Origin: Pithys albifrons albifrons
Lineage: Eukaryota; Chordata; Aves; Passeriformes; Thamnophilidae
Direction: 5' to 3'
DNA length: 64,000 nucleotides
Assembly (NCBI RefSeq): GCF_047495875.1
Contig: NC_092458.1
Span: forward strand, 109,975,727-110,039,726
Position numbers and translations under genes: made by a program. Under the pieces are notes generated by a model that was not told the origin of the DNA, searched no databases, and saw nothing but the letters and a program-made list of their open reading frames with translations. Below, one piece after another: positions 11,301 through 22,252 of this stretch (positions are counted from its first letter, which is position 1; the number at the start of each line of letters is the position of its first letter).

Positions 11301-14300
11301 GTTGACCAGCAATCTACACATATCCCAATTCCACGGCACTGCTGAGAGAAACAATATTGCAAGAGCAATCCTTTTAAAACTTCTATCCTTGTCTGACAGG
11401 AAAATAGCACTGGGTGTGGAGGTACTTCTCAGTCATTCCTGAGCTGCTTGGTGCCATCACAGGATTCTTGGATCACCAGACAATGCTGTGTCAATGGGTA
11501 GGACACAGATCAGTTTGGTTTTTTCAACTGAAAAGAAAGTCTTGCCATAGTGGACATTTTCTGTTTTCAAAAATATGAATTAAATTTAAAATATTGTGAA
11601 GATATTTTGAGAATATTAAACCACCATCTTAAACCTTTTGGTAGCTTTTCTTTCTCCTGGATTTTTACTGCTTTTGATAGGAATTTTACTTTTGCTTCTT
11701 ACCAAAGGTAAATATGCAGAAACTTTTTAAAGACTGATACTTTTAAAGGAATAGTATCTTAGCCATTAAAAATTATATTTAGTCATTATAAATTATAATA
11801 AGTCATTATAGAACAAAAGTAAAAGAGCTGGTGGTGATTAGAAACACAGTGATAGGCAGCACCAGCTCCAGGGAAGAGAGAAGCTGTGAAAGGGCTGTGA
11901 GCAAGAGGGAACATATTTTCCTGCAGTTGCATTCCCCACCTATGAGAAGTAAGCCCAGACAGGGTTTTTATAAGCACTGTTGGCACCAACTGATCACCAG
12001 TTCCTATTTGTCACACATGCACAGGTGTCTGTCACCTTGCTGATAGCGGTATTACTTCTGTCCCAGGCACTGGTTGGAGATTCCATAGTGGCTACAGACA
12101 CCTAACCCAAAAGTCAGATTTTCATAGGCCACTGTCAACTGGGAGGTCCAATAAAACAAAAGTTACTTTTCCCCCCTGCAGTATTAACAACAGCTTCTTG
12201 AAGCCATGTATCTTGACTCCAATCCATCTCTAATTAAATCTAAATTAAATTTCACCAAGCAGAATTACCAGGGCCTAATTTTTAGAATATCTGATCAATC
12301 CACATTCCTGATGGTGACTATCTATTTACTGGAGACAAAGACTTACTGAAGAACAGATAATTTTGGCCTTTTGTAGTATATTACCTCACATCACTAGAAT
12401 TAAGCTAGTAGATTTCATGGTATAGGAAGTATAATGTGCACATTTTAATTATAGAGTCCATGAAATATGTTTGGAACTAAATCAGAGTTCTCAATATTAG
12501 AAAATAGCCATATATTCAAAATCTAAACTTTTCTAGTTTCTTTGGTGGACAACTTTTATTAAAAGTATTTTCTTTCCATAGATCTTCCCCTATCAAAGAG
12601 CTATAAATGTGCTAATGGTTGCTTTATTAATGCTTGCCTTGGTCTCACTAAAGGTTTTTCTTTCTTTCTGTGAGTATAAGTTATCTTATGCATTCCTTCC
12701 ATCTGCTAAAAAAAATGCACTGAATTAGATGGACCTTTATAAAAGAGCACAACTTAAGTTTTACTTAAGTAGTCTTTTTCATTCATTATTTTTTGCCCTA
12801 AGAGGCTCTAAATCATAGTCTGTTTCTGCCTCAATGCACATAGGTTAGTGCCTTATTTTATCTTTATTTTTATATTTATATATTCACTTTGAATGAACTT
12901 AGATGACGCTTAAAAAGTTTCTGAGGATCACGTACAAATTATTTTTCATATGCTCTTTTCATTCCATTTGTAAACTCTGAATGAATAAAATAATTTTGTG
13001 AATCAAGCCCTGTAATGGTTTGTAGTAAAACCAATTACCTATTCATTAATCATTTAGCATTAGTATTGTGAAAAAAAAATTACTGCATTCTTATGAAAAT
13101 GCCACTTTCTCTATAAAATTTAGAAGACGGCTGATAATTTTATGTGCCTCAGTTTCTGAATGCCCAACATAGATCTGGAAGGCCCAGAGTACCAGATGGA
13201 AAACAAGATTGTCTACATGTAGTGAATGGATCAGTCTAATTTGTGCACTGTGTTGTGTTGAGGTGCATGGTGACACTCTCAGTTCCTGCCACAATAAGAG
13301 GTCACTTCCCTGCTCTGCTTATAATTATCAGTCTTCCTTCTGGCCTGCCTAGAGCATCTGCCTGGGCTTTGTCAAGGCTGTCTGGTAGCCTGAAGTCCTT
13401 AAGCAATCTTGCAGATTAATAATTAACAGTTATTCTGGATTTAATACACAAAACAAGTAAGAAATTCTATTCCAGATGTGTACACAAAGCTATTTCCCAT
13501 AAATGATGCTACCTGCAAAAAAAGGACTGAATTAATTCCGCACATCTTTTATAAATAATAAGAATTTGATTCTTAAATAAAGATGCTTACATCTGCCTCT
13601 TGCTCCAGATGGTGCAATTTAGCTGCCTATGTTACTTATGAGTTAGTTTTAGTTTTAAACAAATACTTAACCCAGCAGTTATCACGTGAAAAATTCTCCA
13701 TCTCTCACAACTGAAGCCTAAATGGCATTGCTGCCTTAATTCTCAGAACAGGGAGTTTTCTGTCTCACAGGTCAAAAGTACAAGGAAAAAAAATCTTTTT
13801 AATATTTCAGTGTAGCATCAGCCACACTTGTAAAACTGCCTGATACTGTACCCTCCTGTTACTAGCAAAAATTCAAGCAGCAAATTTAATCTAAAATTCC
13901 CATGAGGTCTGACAGCCTGCAGACAGTAGGACAGACCTGAAGTAACATTTTTTTTCCTTTTCTGCCACATCGCCTGGTCACTTATGTTCCAGCCCCTGGA
14001 AGTACCAGTTCCAGGTGACAGCAAATCCTTCAACATATAGAGCAATGCTGTGTCCTTGCCCTAAAATCTGCCCAGGAGGAGGTAGTGAGCAGTCTGGAAC
14101 TCTCTGCCAAGACAGACAGGTGCTGGATGCTGTTTCTCCAGTTGAGAACCATGGTGAAATGGCACAGCTTCTCCTGGGGAAACTAGAAAAAAGCAGTATG
14201 TATACAATGTCTTGTAGGAATGTAAAAACACAGCATGTATAGCTTGACAAGGTCCTAGGAAAGTTATGGCCCAAATCCACCCTATGCTTAGACTTTCTAG

Positions 14301-14836
14301 TAGAGATCTTTGGAGGCAATTCACCTGCCTGCTGGCACAGTAGCCAGGCTGACTGAGATATCCCTCTGCTATGCTATGCTGGAACTGCAATTTTTGCTTG
14401 ATGCTTTTGTACCAAATATCATATTTTTAAACAATACTAAATTCTAAACAGTTTTAGAATTATTTCATTTAGATTTTGTAAAATCCTATTGTTATTAAGC
14501 CAGATCATTAGACTGACTTGAAAACTTACAGTGGTCTTGAGACTTTCTTAATAAAATAAATGTGTTATAGTGAAACTCTTCAGATGAGAAATACATTACT
14601 AGCCAAATTAAAAGCAGAGTAAGTGCATGCTTTCCAATTACTATGTGAAAAAATTATATTGAAAGTCTCTAGTATAAGAAGCTTGAGAAAAAACAAATGC
14701 TACTGCTTTCCATTACTGGAAAAAACTCTGAAATCTACTTCACTGAATGTTACTTGTGGAATAATTTTAGAGCCAGAAATAATTTGAAAAGTAAAATTTA
14801 AATGAAGATAACTTTTTATTTATGATTTCTTTGTAT
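8319..14836. other. Long non-coding stretch, nothing recognised
   Basis: About 6.5 kb of AT-rich sequence with no clear interspersed repeat. It holds an A/T-rich tract near 8450-8500 and scattered open frames of at most about 113 codons (13978-14390, opposing overlapping frames), none with a recognisable domain. The 70-codon frame at 9200-9412 is slightly GC-richer than its surroundings but matches nothing I know. No tRNA, rRNA or snRNA fold was seen. Confidence 0.5.
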
Positions 14837-14981
14837 GTTTTTTTACTATTTTTGAGGGTTTGTGGGGGTTCGGGGAGGGTTTTTTGGTGTTTTTTCAAAG
14901 TGTGTTTTTTCTGGGTTGGAGTTTTTTGGTTCTTTTTTGTTTGGTTGCTTGGTTGTTTTGTTTTTGTTTTTTTTTTTTTTG
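14837..14981 (+). repeat. G/T-rich low-complexity tract
   Basis: About 145 bases are almost wholly T and G on the plus strand, made of irregular GTTTT, TTTGG and GGGGTT words and ending in a poly-T run at about 14968-14980. Its translation is only F, V, W, G and C and should not be read as protein. It may be a decayed poly-A/(CAAA)n retroposon tail on the minus strand or a simple repeat that expanded in place. Confidence 0.8.
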
Positions 14982-15716
14982 TAATTAAGATAAGAAAAAC
15001 AGTTGGAATAGCTTAAACCTAATTCAATTCTTCTTTACCTAGGCTGATATGTACTTTCATTATGAAACTTTCTTGAAAGATAAAAATCTCATTCTCATGT
15101 GTCCAGGAAAAATATCATCATGAAGAGGGTAGCCACAGCTATCCAATCTTGTGGGGGTGTGCTGAGCACCTAGAGGTTTTTACCTTAGCAGGTACAACCT
15201 GGATCCTGATCTGATTTTAACTGGAGCTACTGACATAGCTGTTTCAAACAGGAGTATGCCCATGACCAGAACTGATACCTGAAGAATATGCAGACAAAAG
15301 TCATGTCACTAGAGCCAACCAGGTAGCAGGAAATTTGAGATCACATTTTAGACCTAGAAGTTCAAAACTTATGTCTGCTTTAAGTAATTTTCCCGCAGCA
15401 AAAACATCTAACCAGAGCTACTGAAACGCCTCAGTGGAAATCCAGTCCAAAGCAGCTCCCTGTTTGAACAAGTACTGCAAAAAAAGGAATAGCTTAAGAA
15501 ACTCTTCCTGGTCACCTCTTGCCTATTAGTATCTTTTTTTTTCCTCACCTTTTACAGGTGACTGCTTGTAGGAATGTGATTTTGGGAATGGAGAACTAGC
15601 ACTGGTGTGGGTGTGAAATGGCAGGTAAGAGCATCCCCACATCAGCTCAGGGGCTCCAGTGAACTCCACAAGAGCTCTTCTTGGAAAAGGGGCTTGGGTC
15701 CAACCAAGCAGTAATC
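14982..15716. other. Non-coding stretch, nothing recognised
   Basis: Mixed-composition sequence between the G/T tract and a CR1 copy. No repeat ends, long frames or RNA structures were recognised. Confidence 0.55.
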
Positions 15717-16088
15717 CATAGAATCATAGAATGATCTGGGTTGAAAGAGATCTCCAAGATCACCAAGTCCAACCCTTGATCCAACATCACTGTGACTACT
15801 AGATTGTGGCACTAAGTGCCACATCCTCTCTTATCTTAAAAACCCTCAGGGATGGAGAATTCACCACCTCTCTGGGCAGGCCATTCCAATGTCTAATTAC
15901 TCTCTCTGTAAAGAATTTCTTTCTAATATCCAACCTAAACCTCTCCTGGCAGAGCTTAAGCCCGTGCCCTCTTGTTCTACTGCTGTTTGCCTGGGAGAAG
16001 AGACCAATACCCACCTGGCTACTGCCCTCTTTCAGGCAGTTGTAGAGAGTGATAAGGTCACCCCTGAGCCTCCCCTTCTCCAGACTAA
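15717..16088 (-). mobile_element. CR1 LINE, 5'-truncated, with 3' octamer tail
   Basis: A minus-strand CR1 copy whose 3' end is complete. On the plus strand it opens at 15717 with catagaatcatagaatga, which is the reverse complement of the CR1 (ATTCTATG)n tail. The 3' untranslated end follows ('gggttgaaagagatctccaa'). The minus-strand frame at about 15799-16014 still encodes the CR1 ORF2 C-terminus: [15 protein letters not shown], then [15 protein letters not shown], then [10 protein letters not shown]. The other end stops near 16088 within a 'gataaggtcacccctgagcc' block, about 370 bases from the tail, which is typical 5' truncation from incomplete reverse transcription. The C-terminal frame is intact, so this copy is younger than the one at 48 kb, but it has no endonuclease or catalytic reverse transcriptase and is inert. 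Confidence 0.93.
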
Positions 16089-18078
16089 TGGTTCACACTG
16101 GAGATGTTTGCAAAATTCTTTGCTGTGGGCACCATTTTAACTTACTGACATTGACAGACACCTATGCTCACGTGCCTCAAATAATAAACTTAGAATACCT
16201 AAATTCAAGTCAAATAGTCTTTTCAAAACCAGCTTAAATGAAAATCATGCTCTCCCTGGGCTCTTTATACAACTGAAAAAGAAATGCAGGCTGAAATGCC
16301 TTCTGGAGAAATATAAGGTATGAGCTGCTTCCTAACAGTTCTCTTGCTGCATATGCCACAATTCAGAAAATTTGACTCCCAAATTTTTGTTCTCAACTAG
16401 GCATCTAAACACAGGCTGAATGGATTGTAGCCACATCTCATGCTGAATTCAGGGTTTAGAAAGTAACTGAATAATACCCTACTGTGAACCTTCAGGCTGT
16501 TGAGAGTCCTCTACTACTTAGCAGGGGACTTTCATTAATGTGATATCCCATGACACCTAGTGAAGAATTAAAGGTGGGAAATTGCCACCCTTTTGTGAGA
16601 CTGAGGAATCACATAATCAAAATAAAACTACGTTTAACAAACCCTGCCCTACTTGGTTCAGTATGTTCATGCAACACCAAGTTATCATTTACTTGATATA
16701 CAGTTTTTATAAATCTGCCAAGCTATTGCTAAGCTGTCAGTTCAGACTGTTTCCTCTAAAGCTCAAAGATCCATGACTGAAAATTGTGGGGTCTTTGGCT
16801 CTAGGTTTTCCAACACCCTTTGACAATGGGTCCCCACCATTTTTTCTTCTGATGCACTTAGTCCCTTTTGCAGCCAATGAATGATATCTGAAGGTACTGT
16901 ACAGTACCAAAATCTTCCCAGATACAAATAGACAATTATTAAATGCAACTCAGAGTTGAATAAATTCTTTGCTGACCCTGTAGGTGAGAAAGTGATGGCC
17001 AGAGGTGGGTGTTTCATTATCCGTATCATTGCCACAGCTCATATGACTCCCATGTTAATGCCCAGCAATTAGTTTGCTCAGATTTTCTATGAGAAATTTT
17101 CTGTCTGAACCTAACAAACTACATCCTGATCACTTTGTTCCAGCTTTCCCAGAGACATAAATAGTGTGAGTGACCATATATCTATTGATTATGAGCTTGG
17201 ACAGACTTAACACCCACACAATAATCAGACATGTCCAAATAAGCATTAGGATCCAAGACAGATCAAGCATGCAGCAATTGTACCTATCAGCCTCATTAGC
17301 TACCCCTGACCATCCTTCATGCTTCACAGAAGTGCTTTCTGCATTTTAAAATATCGCTAATGGGGGAAAAACGTGTTTGGGATGTAAAATTATTGCTTCC
17401 ATGTAATGTTTTTCTAATATGTTTCTATGAGCATGGGAACAAGCTGTTCATATATAATTTGGGTTTCCTTTCTAAACCATCAGATCCCCTCAATCCTACA
17501 GAGCACAATGCTCTACCAGGTATGTCTTACACAAAATAAAAACTGCAACAGCGAAATGCTTCGAGACAATGACTTTTAGAAGTTTGCATGGGTTGTCTTC
17601 CTCCACCAGAGAATACCTTCCATTATTCCTGTCCCCTCTATGAACTTCCCACCATTACTGCCCCTTCCAAGATTCCAGACGTGAAAAAATGAGTGCTTCC
17701 TTGTACTCCTTGTGCTTTGATAACTAAGGAGTCATAAGGGGCAGAGTTACTCTATGTTGTTCATGAGCCTGTTTGGTAGTGCAAATGGAAAATGACCCAT
17801 TATAACTGATCAAGAGACACCAATCACTTCTTTTTAAATTCCAGTGTTTTGACACTTAGCTTATCATCACACTGAAATAAGAAGTAAGCCAATCAAGAAA
17901 ATGATGCAAAATAATGTGTGTGTGTGTGTATTCAAATGTGTATTCAAATACTTTCTTTTTTGTTTTAGGAAGTATTTGTTAAGACAGCAGATCCTGCCAT
18001 GTACTGGTCAGGATGCAATGTCTTAGGATGTACAAAAGCAGCATGCAGAGAGATGATTTTACTCTGTTGTTGTTATTT
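16089..18078. other. Non-coding stretch, nothing recognised
   Basis: AT-rich with a short (GT)n run at about 17914-17930. Open frames reach at most about 90 codons and match nothing known. Confidence 0.55.
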
Positions 18079-18138
18079 TATACACACACATATATATGTA
18101 TGAAATTCATACATTTATGTATGTGTGCACGTGTGTAT
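18079..18138. repeat. CA/TA-TG microsatellite forming an inverted repeat
   Basis: TATACACACACA on the left (18079) is mirrored by a GTGTGTATA end on the right. The centre GTATGAAATTCATAC (about 18098-18112) is itself palindromic around one base. The arms pair with one gap of roughly 8 bases, so the whole 60-base tract could fold as a hairpin. An A/T-rich ATCTATATCTATATATCT stretch follows to about 18155. Confidence 0.75.
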
Positions 18139-20996
18139 ATCTATATCTATATATCTCCCCAGGAATGTTTTTACCAGAATCTGAACTTCCACATCTCAGG
18201 CTACTGCAGTAGTTGCCAGGCTACAGATCACTAGAGTCCTTAACTTTCACTGTACCCAGTTCAGCTCCTGCAAAACAATATACTGTAATGATGTGAAGGG
18301 GAACGTTTTTCAACAAAATTTCAGCTACCTTTAGCAGAATAGTTTCTGTGTCTTTGTAGATATTGCCATAGAATAGGAGAACCTAAATACAATAGAAGGT
18401 GTTTCTGACATTACAAGACCATAAATAGGACAGTGCAGCATGAAGAATGATGCCCTAAACCAGAAATCAGACTATTATTTTAGGTATTATACATGAAAGT
18501 ATCCCTCTTGGTCTATCTCCGTTTGTAAAAATGAAACATTCTAATGCCTGCTTTCAACCTGTGATCCTGCCTTTGTGCCTATTTGAAGAGGTATAATTTG
18601 GCAGGTCCTTTAAACTGAGATCTTAACTGGCCATGCTTTATGAGTGCTCCCTTCAAGAGGCAGCTCCAAAAGGAAAGGAGAGAGGACCCTGTCGGTGAAA
18701 TACAGTTATGGCTAAATCTGGGATACTCTGTGATATAAGTTACTGAAAAATGAAAACAATCTTACAGAATATCATTGTGCACAGCAAATGAGCCATAAGA
18801 GATTTGGTGAGTAGAATGAAAGGTAATACAACACTATAATAACTCTAACAGCTTCAGGACAGCCTGTAGACCGAAAGTGCATAACAGCTTTAGTAAACAC
18901 AAAGTGTGAATGTCAGGAGAGGTCTAAACTGCAGCCCTTTAAAACAAAAGGCGTGCTTCATTTTTCAAGTTTGATCTCTAACAGCAAACTTCAACTATTG
19001 CTGATGCTGAAAATAAAAGCATGAATTACTTTACATATGGGTAGAAGCCAGAAACCCCTCAGATTTTCCTCTTTCATTGCTCCTAAATGCCTTTGACTAT
19101 CAAAAATATCAGGATGTCATCTGCTTGAAAAAGACTTATTGATTACTAGTCATTTTTGTTTAATGCCTACCACATGTACACAGTAAGAGAACTTAAAAGA
19201 TTCACTTAAAGAGAAACAATATTATGTCTCACTCCACTGTGTTGTGTTTCCAATGACTAAACTGAGTACTGGCACATGTTTTGAGGTCCATTTGTTTTGT
19301 GAGTAAAATGCTGAGGGCAAGCACTCTTTTTTGTTTGTTGGGGTTTTTTCCACAGATAGATACTGTGTATTGCCTTTTTCCTCTCCTTTTCCTTCCCCAC
19401 TAACAAGCAGAAGCCACCGTGGCCAAATGTACTAATTTTGAATACCAGAAGTCAATGAAATAATTTTAAATTTAATTCAGAAATAGAAAAGGCTAAAGGA
19501 GGACTATTCATCCTCTGAAAACAAGGACATGCACTGCCAACATCATCACCCACAAACAAAAAGTTAGATTTTAAAAATTACTTCCACACAAATAACTTTA
19601 CTTTCTGGACAGTGAACTGGTGGTCGCAGTCTGCTACCTCTACTCTAAGCATGGAAAAAAGTAAAACTAAACCATTTTCTAAAGCTCTGTTATAAATTTG
19701 GAGCTTTCAGACAGCTTAGAAGGGCTTGTTTGCAGAAACTCATCTCTCATAAAAGGCTTGTTGCAGCTCTAGGGAGGAGTAAAATAGCTACTGATGACAT
19801 TCAAATCATGATCCGTCTTCTCAGTTATTAATTTTAAATATGATTCATACTCCATTATGCTCTGGAAACCAAAGAAATTATCCTTTATTGTGTCTAGCCA
19901 TTTTTCATCACTATGTACTCATAATGACCAATTTTACTCTTCCCTTCTGGTATGTGCTTGAAAATGTACAAAAATTAACCCCGATATTTACATTTTCCTT
20001 TAATTCAGCTTCATAAGGTTTTTACAGTGTAAATACATATTTATACAATAAAACAGAGTTATTAGCATCCAACATCTATAAACAACATTAGCCTTTAAAT
20101 TGCTTAAATATTAGGGTTCATAAATTAGACACAACTCCAGGTCAAACTTCAGGGAACAAGCACTACTGAGCTTTACCCTACTTAGCACAAATACATATAA
20201 AAATATACATTTGAATGACTGTTTAAACACATGCACATTTTAATAATCTCAGAAGTGAAGTCCAGTATTGGATGGATCTGTAATATTCATCCTCCCTTGC
20301 AATATCAATGAGGGTTTAGTTCTTGATTTTTTTTTTTTTAAGATAGATCACAGAATATTATTTTGGCTTAAGTTTTCAAAAATCCAAATGCTACATGACT
20401 TCAGAAAAATCATTTGCTCTGTGACTCAAAATCCCACCTGTAAAGTGGAGGTTTTCATTATGCATTTCCAAACAAAATGATTTGCTGCATAAAGCTGAAG
20501 CGCCACTTCCTTCACATATAAGAGACAAGGTACGTCCTATGCATCCTTGTACCTTCTCCCAAGTCAACACAAAGAGGCTTTATAAGAGGTGGCATTACTG
20601 TACTGTAACTCATATTAATCTTTACTCACAGGGAGCATAGCAGTGGAATACTATTTTTAATGTGCCTTTCCCCTCTGCCCAGTCCCAAATTCACTGAGGA
20701 ACCACAACAGGCAAGCACAGCTCTCCATCACTACAGCATTACTTAAATGAATTATGAGGTAAGATCACTGAGTTAAGTCTCACAGTACACAGTACAGTTT
20801 GATAAATATCAGATGGATTAGGATAGAGAACCAAATAATACTCATTATCACAAGTTATTTAATAAATAGTGGCTGAAGAAAAGCAGTAAGCAGGGCATGA
20901 TGTGCAGCATCCTCAAAGACAATTAATTTTTATTCCTGCCTGTCCAGCATAAGAATTTATGATATCAGAGACTGAGTCAATTGTTGTTAGGTTCAA
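18139..20996. other. Non-coding stretch, nothing recognised
   Basis: AT-rich sequence with no recognisable repeat ends. Short poly-T or poly-A runs occur near 19330 and 20328. No open frame exceeds about 70 codons. Confidence 0.55.
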
Positions 20997-21065
20997 AGAA
21001 AAAATAAAACAAACAAACAAACAAACAAAAAACCCACCAAAAACCCACACCCAACCAAAGCAAAC
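20997..21065 (+). repeat. (CAAA)n and C/A-rich low-complexity tract
   Basis: Five or so AAAC tetramers (ACAAACAAACAAACAAAC) lead into ACCC-rich words such as CCACCAAAAACCCACACCC. It is nearly free of G and T. Together with the T/G-rich tract 60 bases downstream it makes an imperfect inverted pair. Confidence 0.85.
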
Positions 21066-21123
21066 ATCATTATTCTTAAAATAATGGTGATGGGTGATGG
21101 AAGTAACAAAGCTTATGAACTCC

Positions 21124-21172
21124 TGTTTGTTTTTGGTTTTGTTTTGTTTTCGTTGGCTTTTTTTTTTTTTCA
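21124..21172 (+). repeat. T/G-rich low-complexity tract
   Basis: A run of TGTTTG, GTTTT and TTTTGG words ends in a poly-T run of about 12. It is the rough complement of the C/A-rich tract at 20997-21065. Confidence 0.8.
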
Positions 21173-21441
21173 GAGTAAGAAGAATAAGGAGATATCTCTA
21201 CCAGTGAAGAAAGACAGTGAACGATAGTATGCAGCTCATACAGCTTGTCACATGTGAAGCAAATCCCCCACCTCCCATGAGTACAAGCTTCAAAGAGCAT
21301 ATTTTCAGCTCAATCACTAAGATTCAATGTTAAATTAGGCTATTGATGGATTGCAAGTAAATATGAGATTTGAAGTGGGTAAGCCACCACTATCTGCAAA
21401 ACCTTAGAAGTGCTACAAGACAGGAAGGATGATGTATGAAG

Positions 21442-22252
21442 TGTGTGGGGTGTCTGTGTCAAGGTGTTGAAAGCAGGGGCGTGCAGGTGTGATCTCTGAG
21501 CAAAGTCTGTGGGCTACCCTGCTCTGGACACAGCCAAATCCACAATGCACAATGGACCTGACATGGGACACAGCTGAGTCCATCACCCAGGCTGGTGGCA
21601 CTTCTGGGAAAACATTGTTAAGGAAGGGGAGAATATGCTGGACAGAGAGAAAAGAGAACAGAAATAGTGTGAGGAACAGCCCTGGGGGCCCCAAGATGAA
21701 AGGAGGACGTGCTCCAGGTGCTTAAGCAAACTCTGTGCAGCAGATTGCCTGCTGCAACCATGGAGGGCCCCGTGGTGGAGCAGGTGGGTGTGACCTGAAG
21801 TAACTGTGTCCGGAAGGAACTGGAGCAGGTTTATCCTGAATAACTGTAGCCTGTGAGATGGACCCACGCTGGAGCTGTGGAAAACAGGAGGAAGGAGCAT
21901 CAGAGAAGGGTTCTTATGGACTGACTGAAACACCCATTCTCCTTCCCCCTTCTGTGGCTCACTGAGAGAAAGCAGAGGAGCAGAGAATGAAGTTGTGCCT
22001 GGGAAGAAGGGGTGAAGAAGGTATTTTTATTTCTCACCATCCAAATCCAATTTAATTGGAAAAAAAATAACGAAGTTCACCCCAAGTCGAGTCTGTTTTG
22101 TCTGTGAATGATTGATGGATGGTGTCCCTGTCCTTATCTTGACCCATGAGCTTTGCCATTCTATCTTCTCCTGCCCTGTTGAAGGCTGGGGGGAAGTGAG
22201 AAAGTGGCTGGTTGGGTGTTTGTATCTTAGCCAAGGTCAATCCACCACAACA
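21442..22252 (+). mobile_element. Solo LTR, related to the LTR at 6.85 kb, opposite orientation
   Basis: This is a second LTR of the same broad group as the element at 6849-7893, inverted relative to it. It starts near 21442 with TGTGTGGGGTGTCTGTGTC and ends at 22252 with CAATCCACCACAACA, the complement of the TGTTGTGGRTTGACC end seen in the first copy. Shared landmarks include the CTGGAGCAGGTTTATCCTGAA-type unit near 21820, the TTGTGCCTGGGAAGAAGG block near 21994 and the GTCCCTGTCCTTATCTTGAC block near 22124. An A-rich segment near 22060-22072 (GGAAAAAAAATAACG) occupies the place where the related LTRs I remember have their AATAAA polyadenylation region, which supports plus orientation. No internal viral genes adjoin it. 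Several internal segments are shortened or diverged, and no target duplication could be matched, so it is an old insertion. Open frames inside it are not genes. Confidence 0.75.

Noticed and set aside
14822..15016. 64-codon frame resembling a membrane peptide
   Set aside because: It is the translation of a T/G low-complexity tract, giving only F, V, W, G and C.
21583..21933. 116-codon minus-strand frame as a gene
   Set aside because: It is an antisense reading of the solo LTR at 21442-22252.
6849..22252. A complete provirus between the LTRs at 6.85 and 21.4 kb
   Set aside because: The LTRs are in opposite orientation and the DNA between them shows no gag, pol or env similarity.
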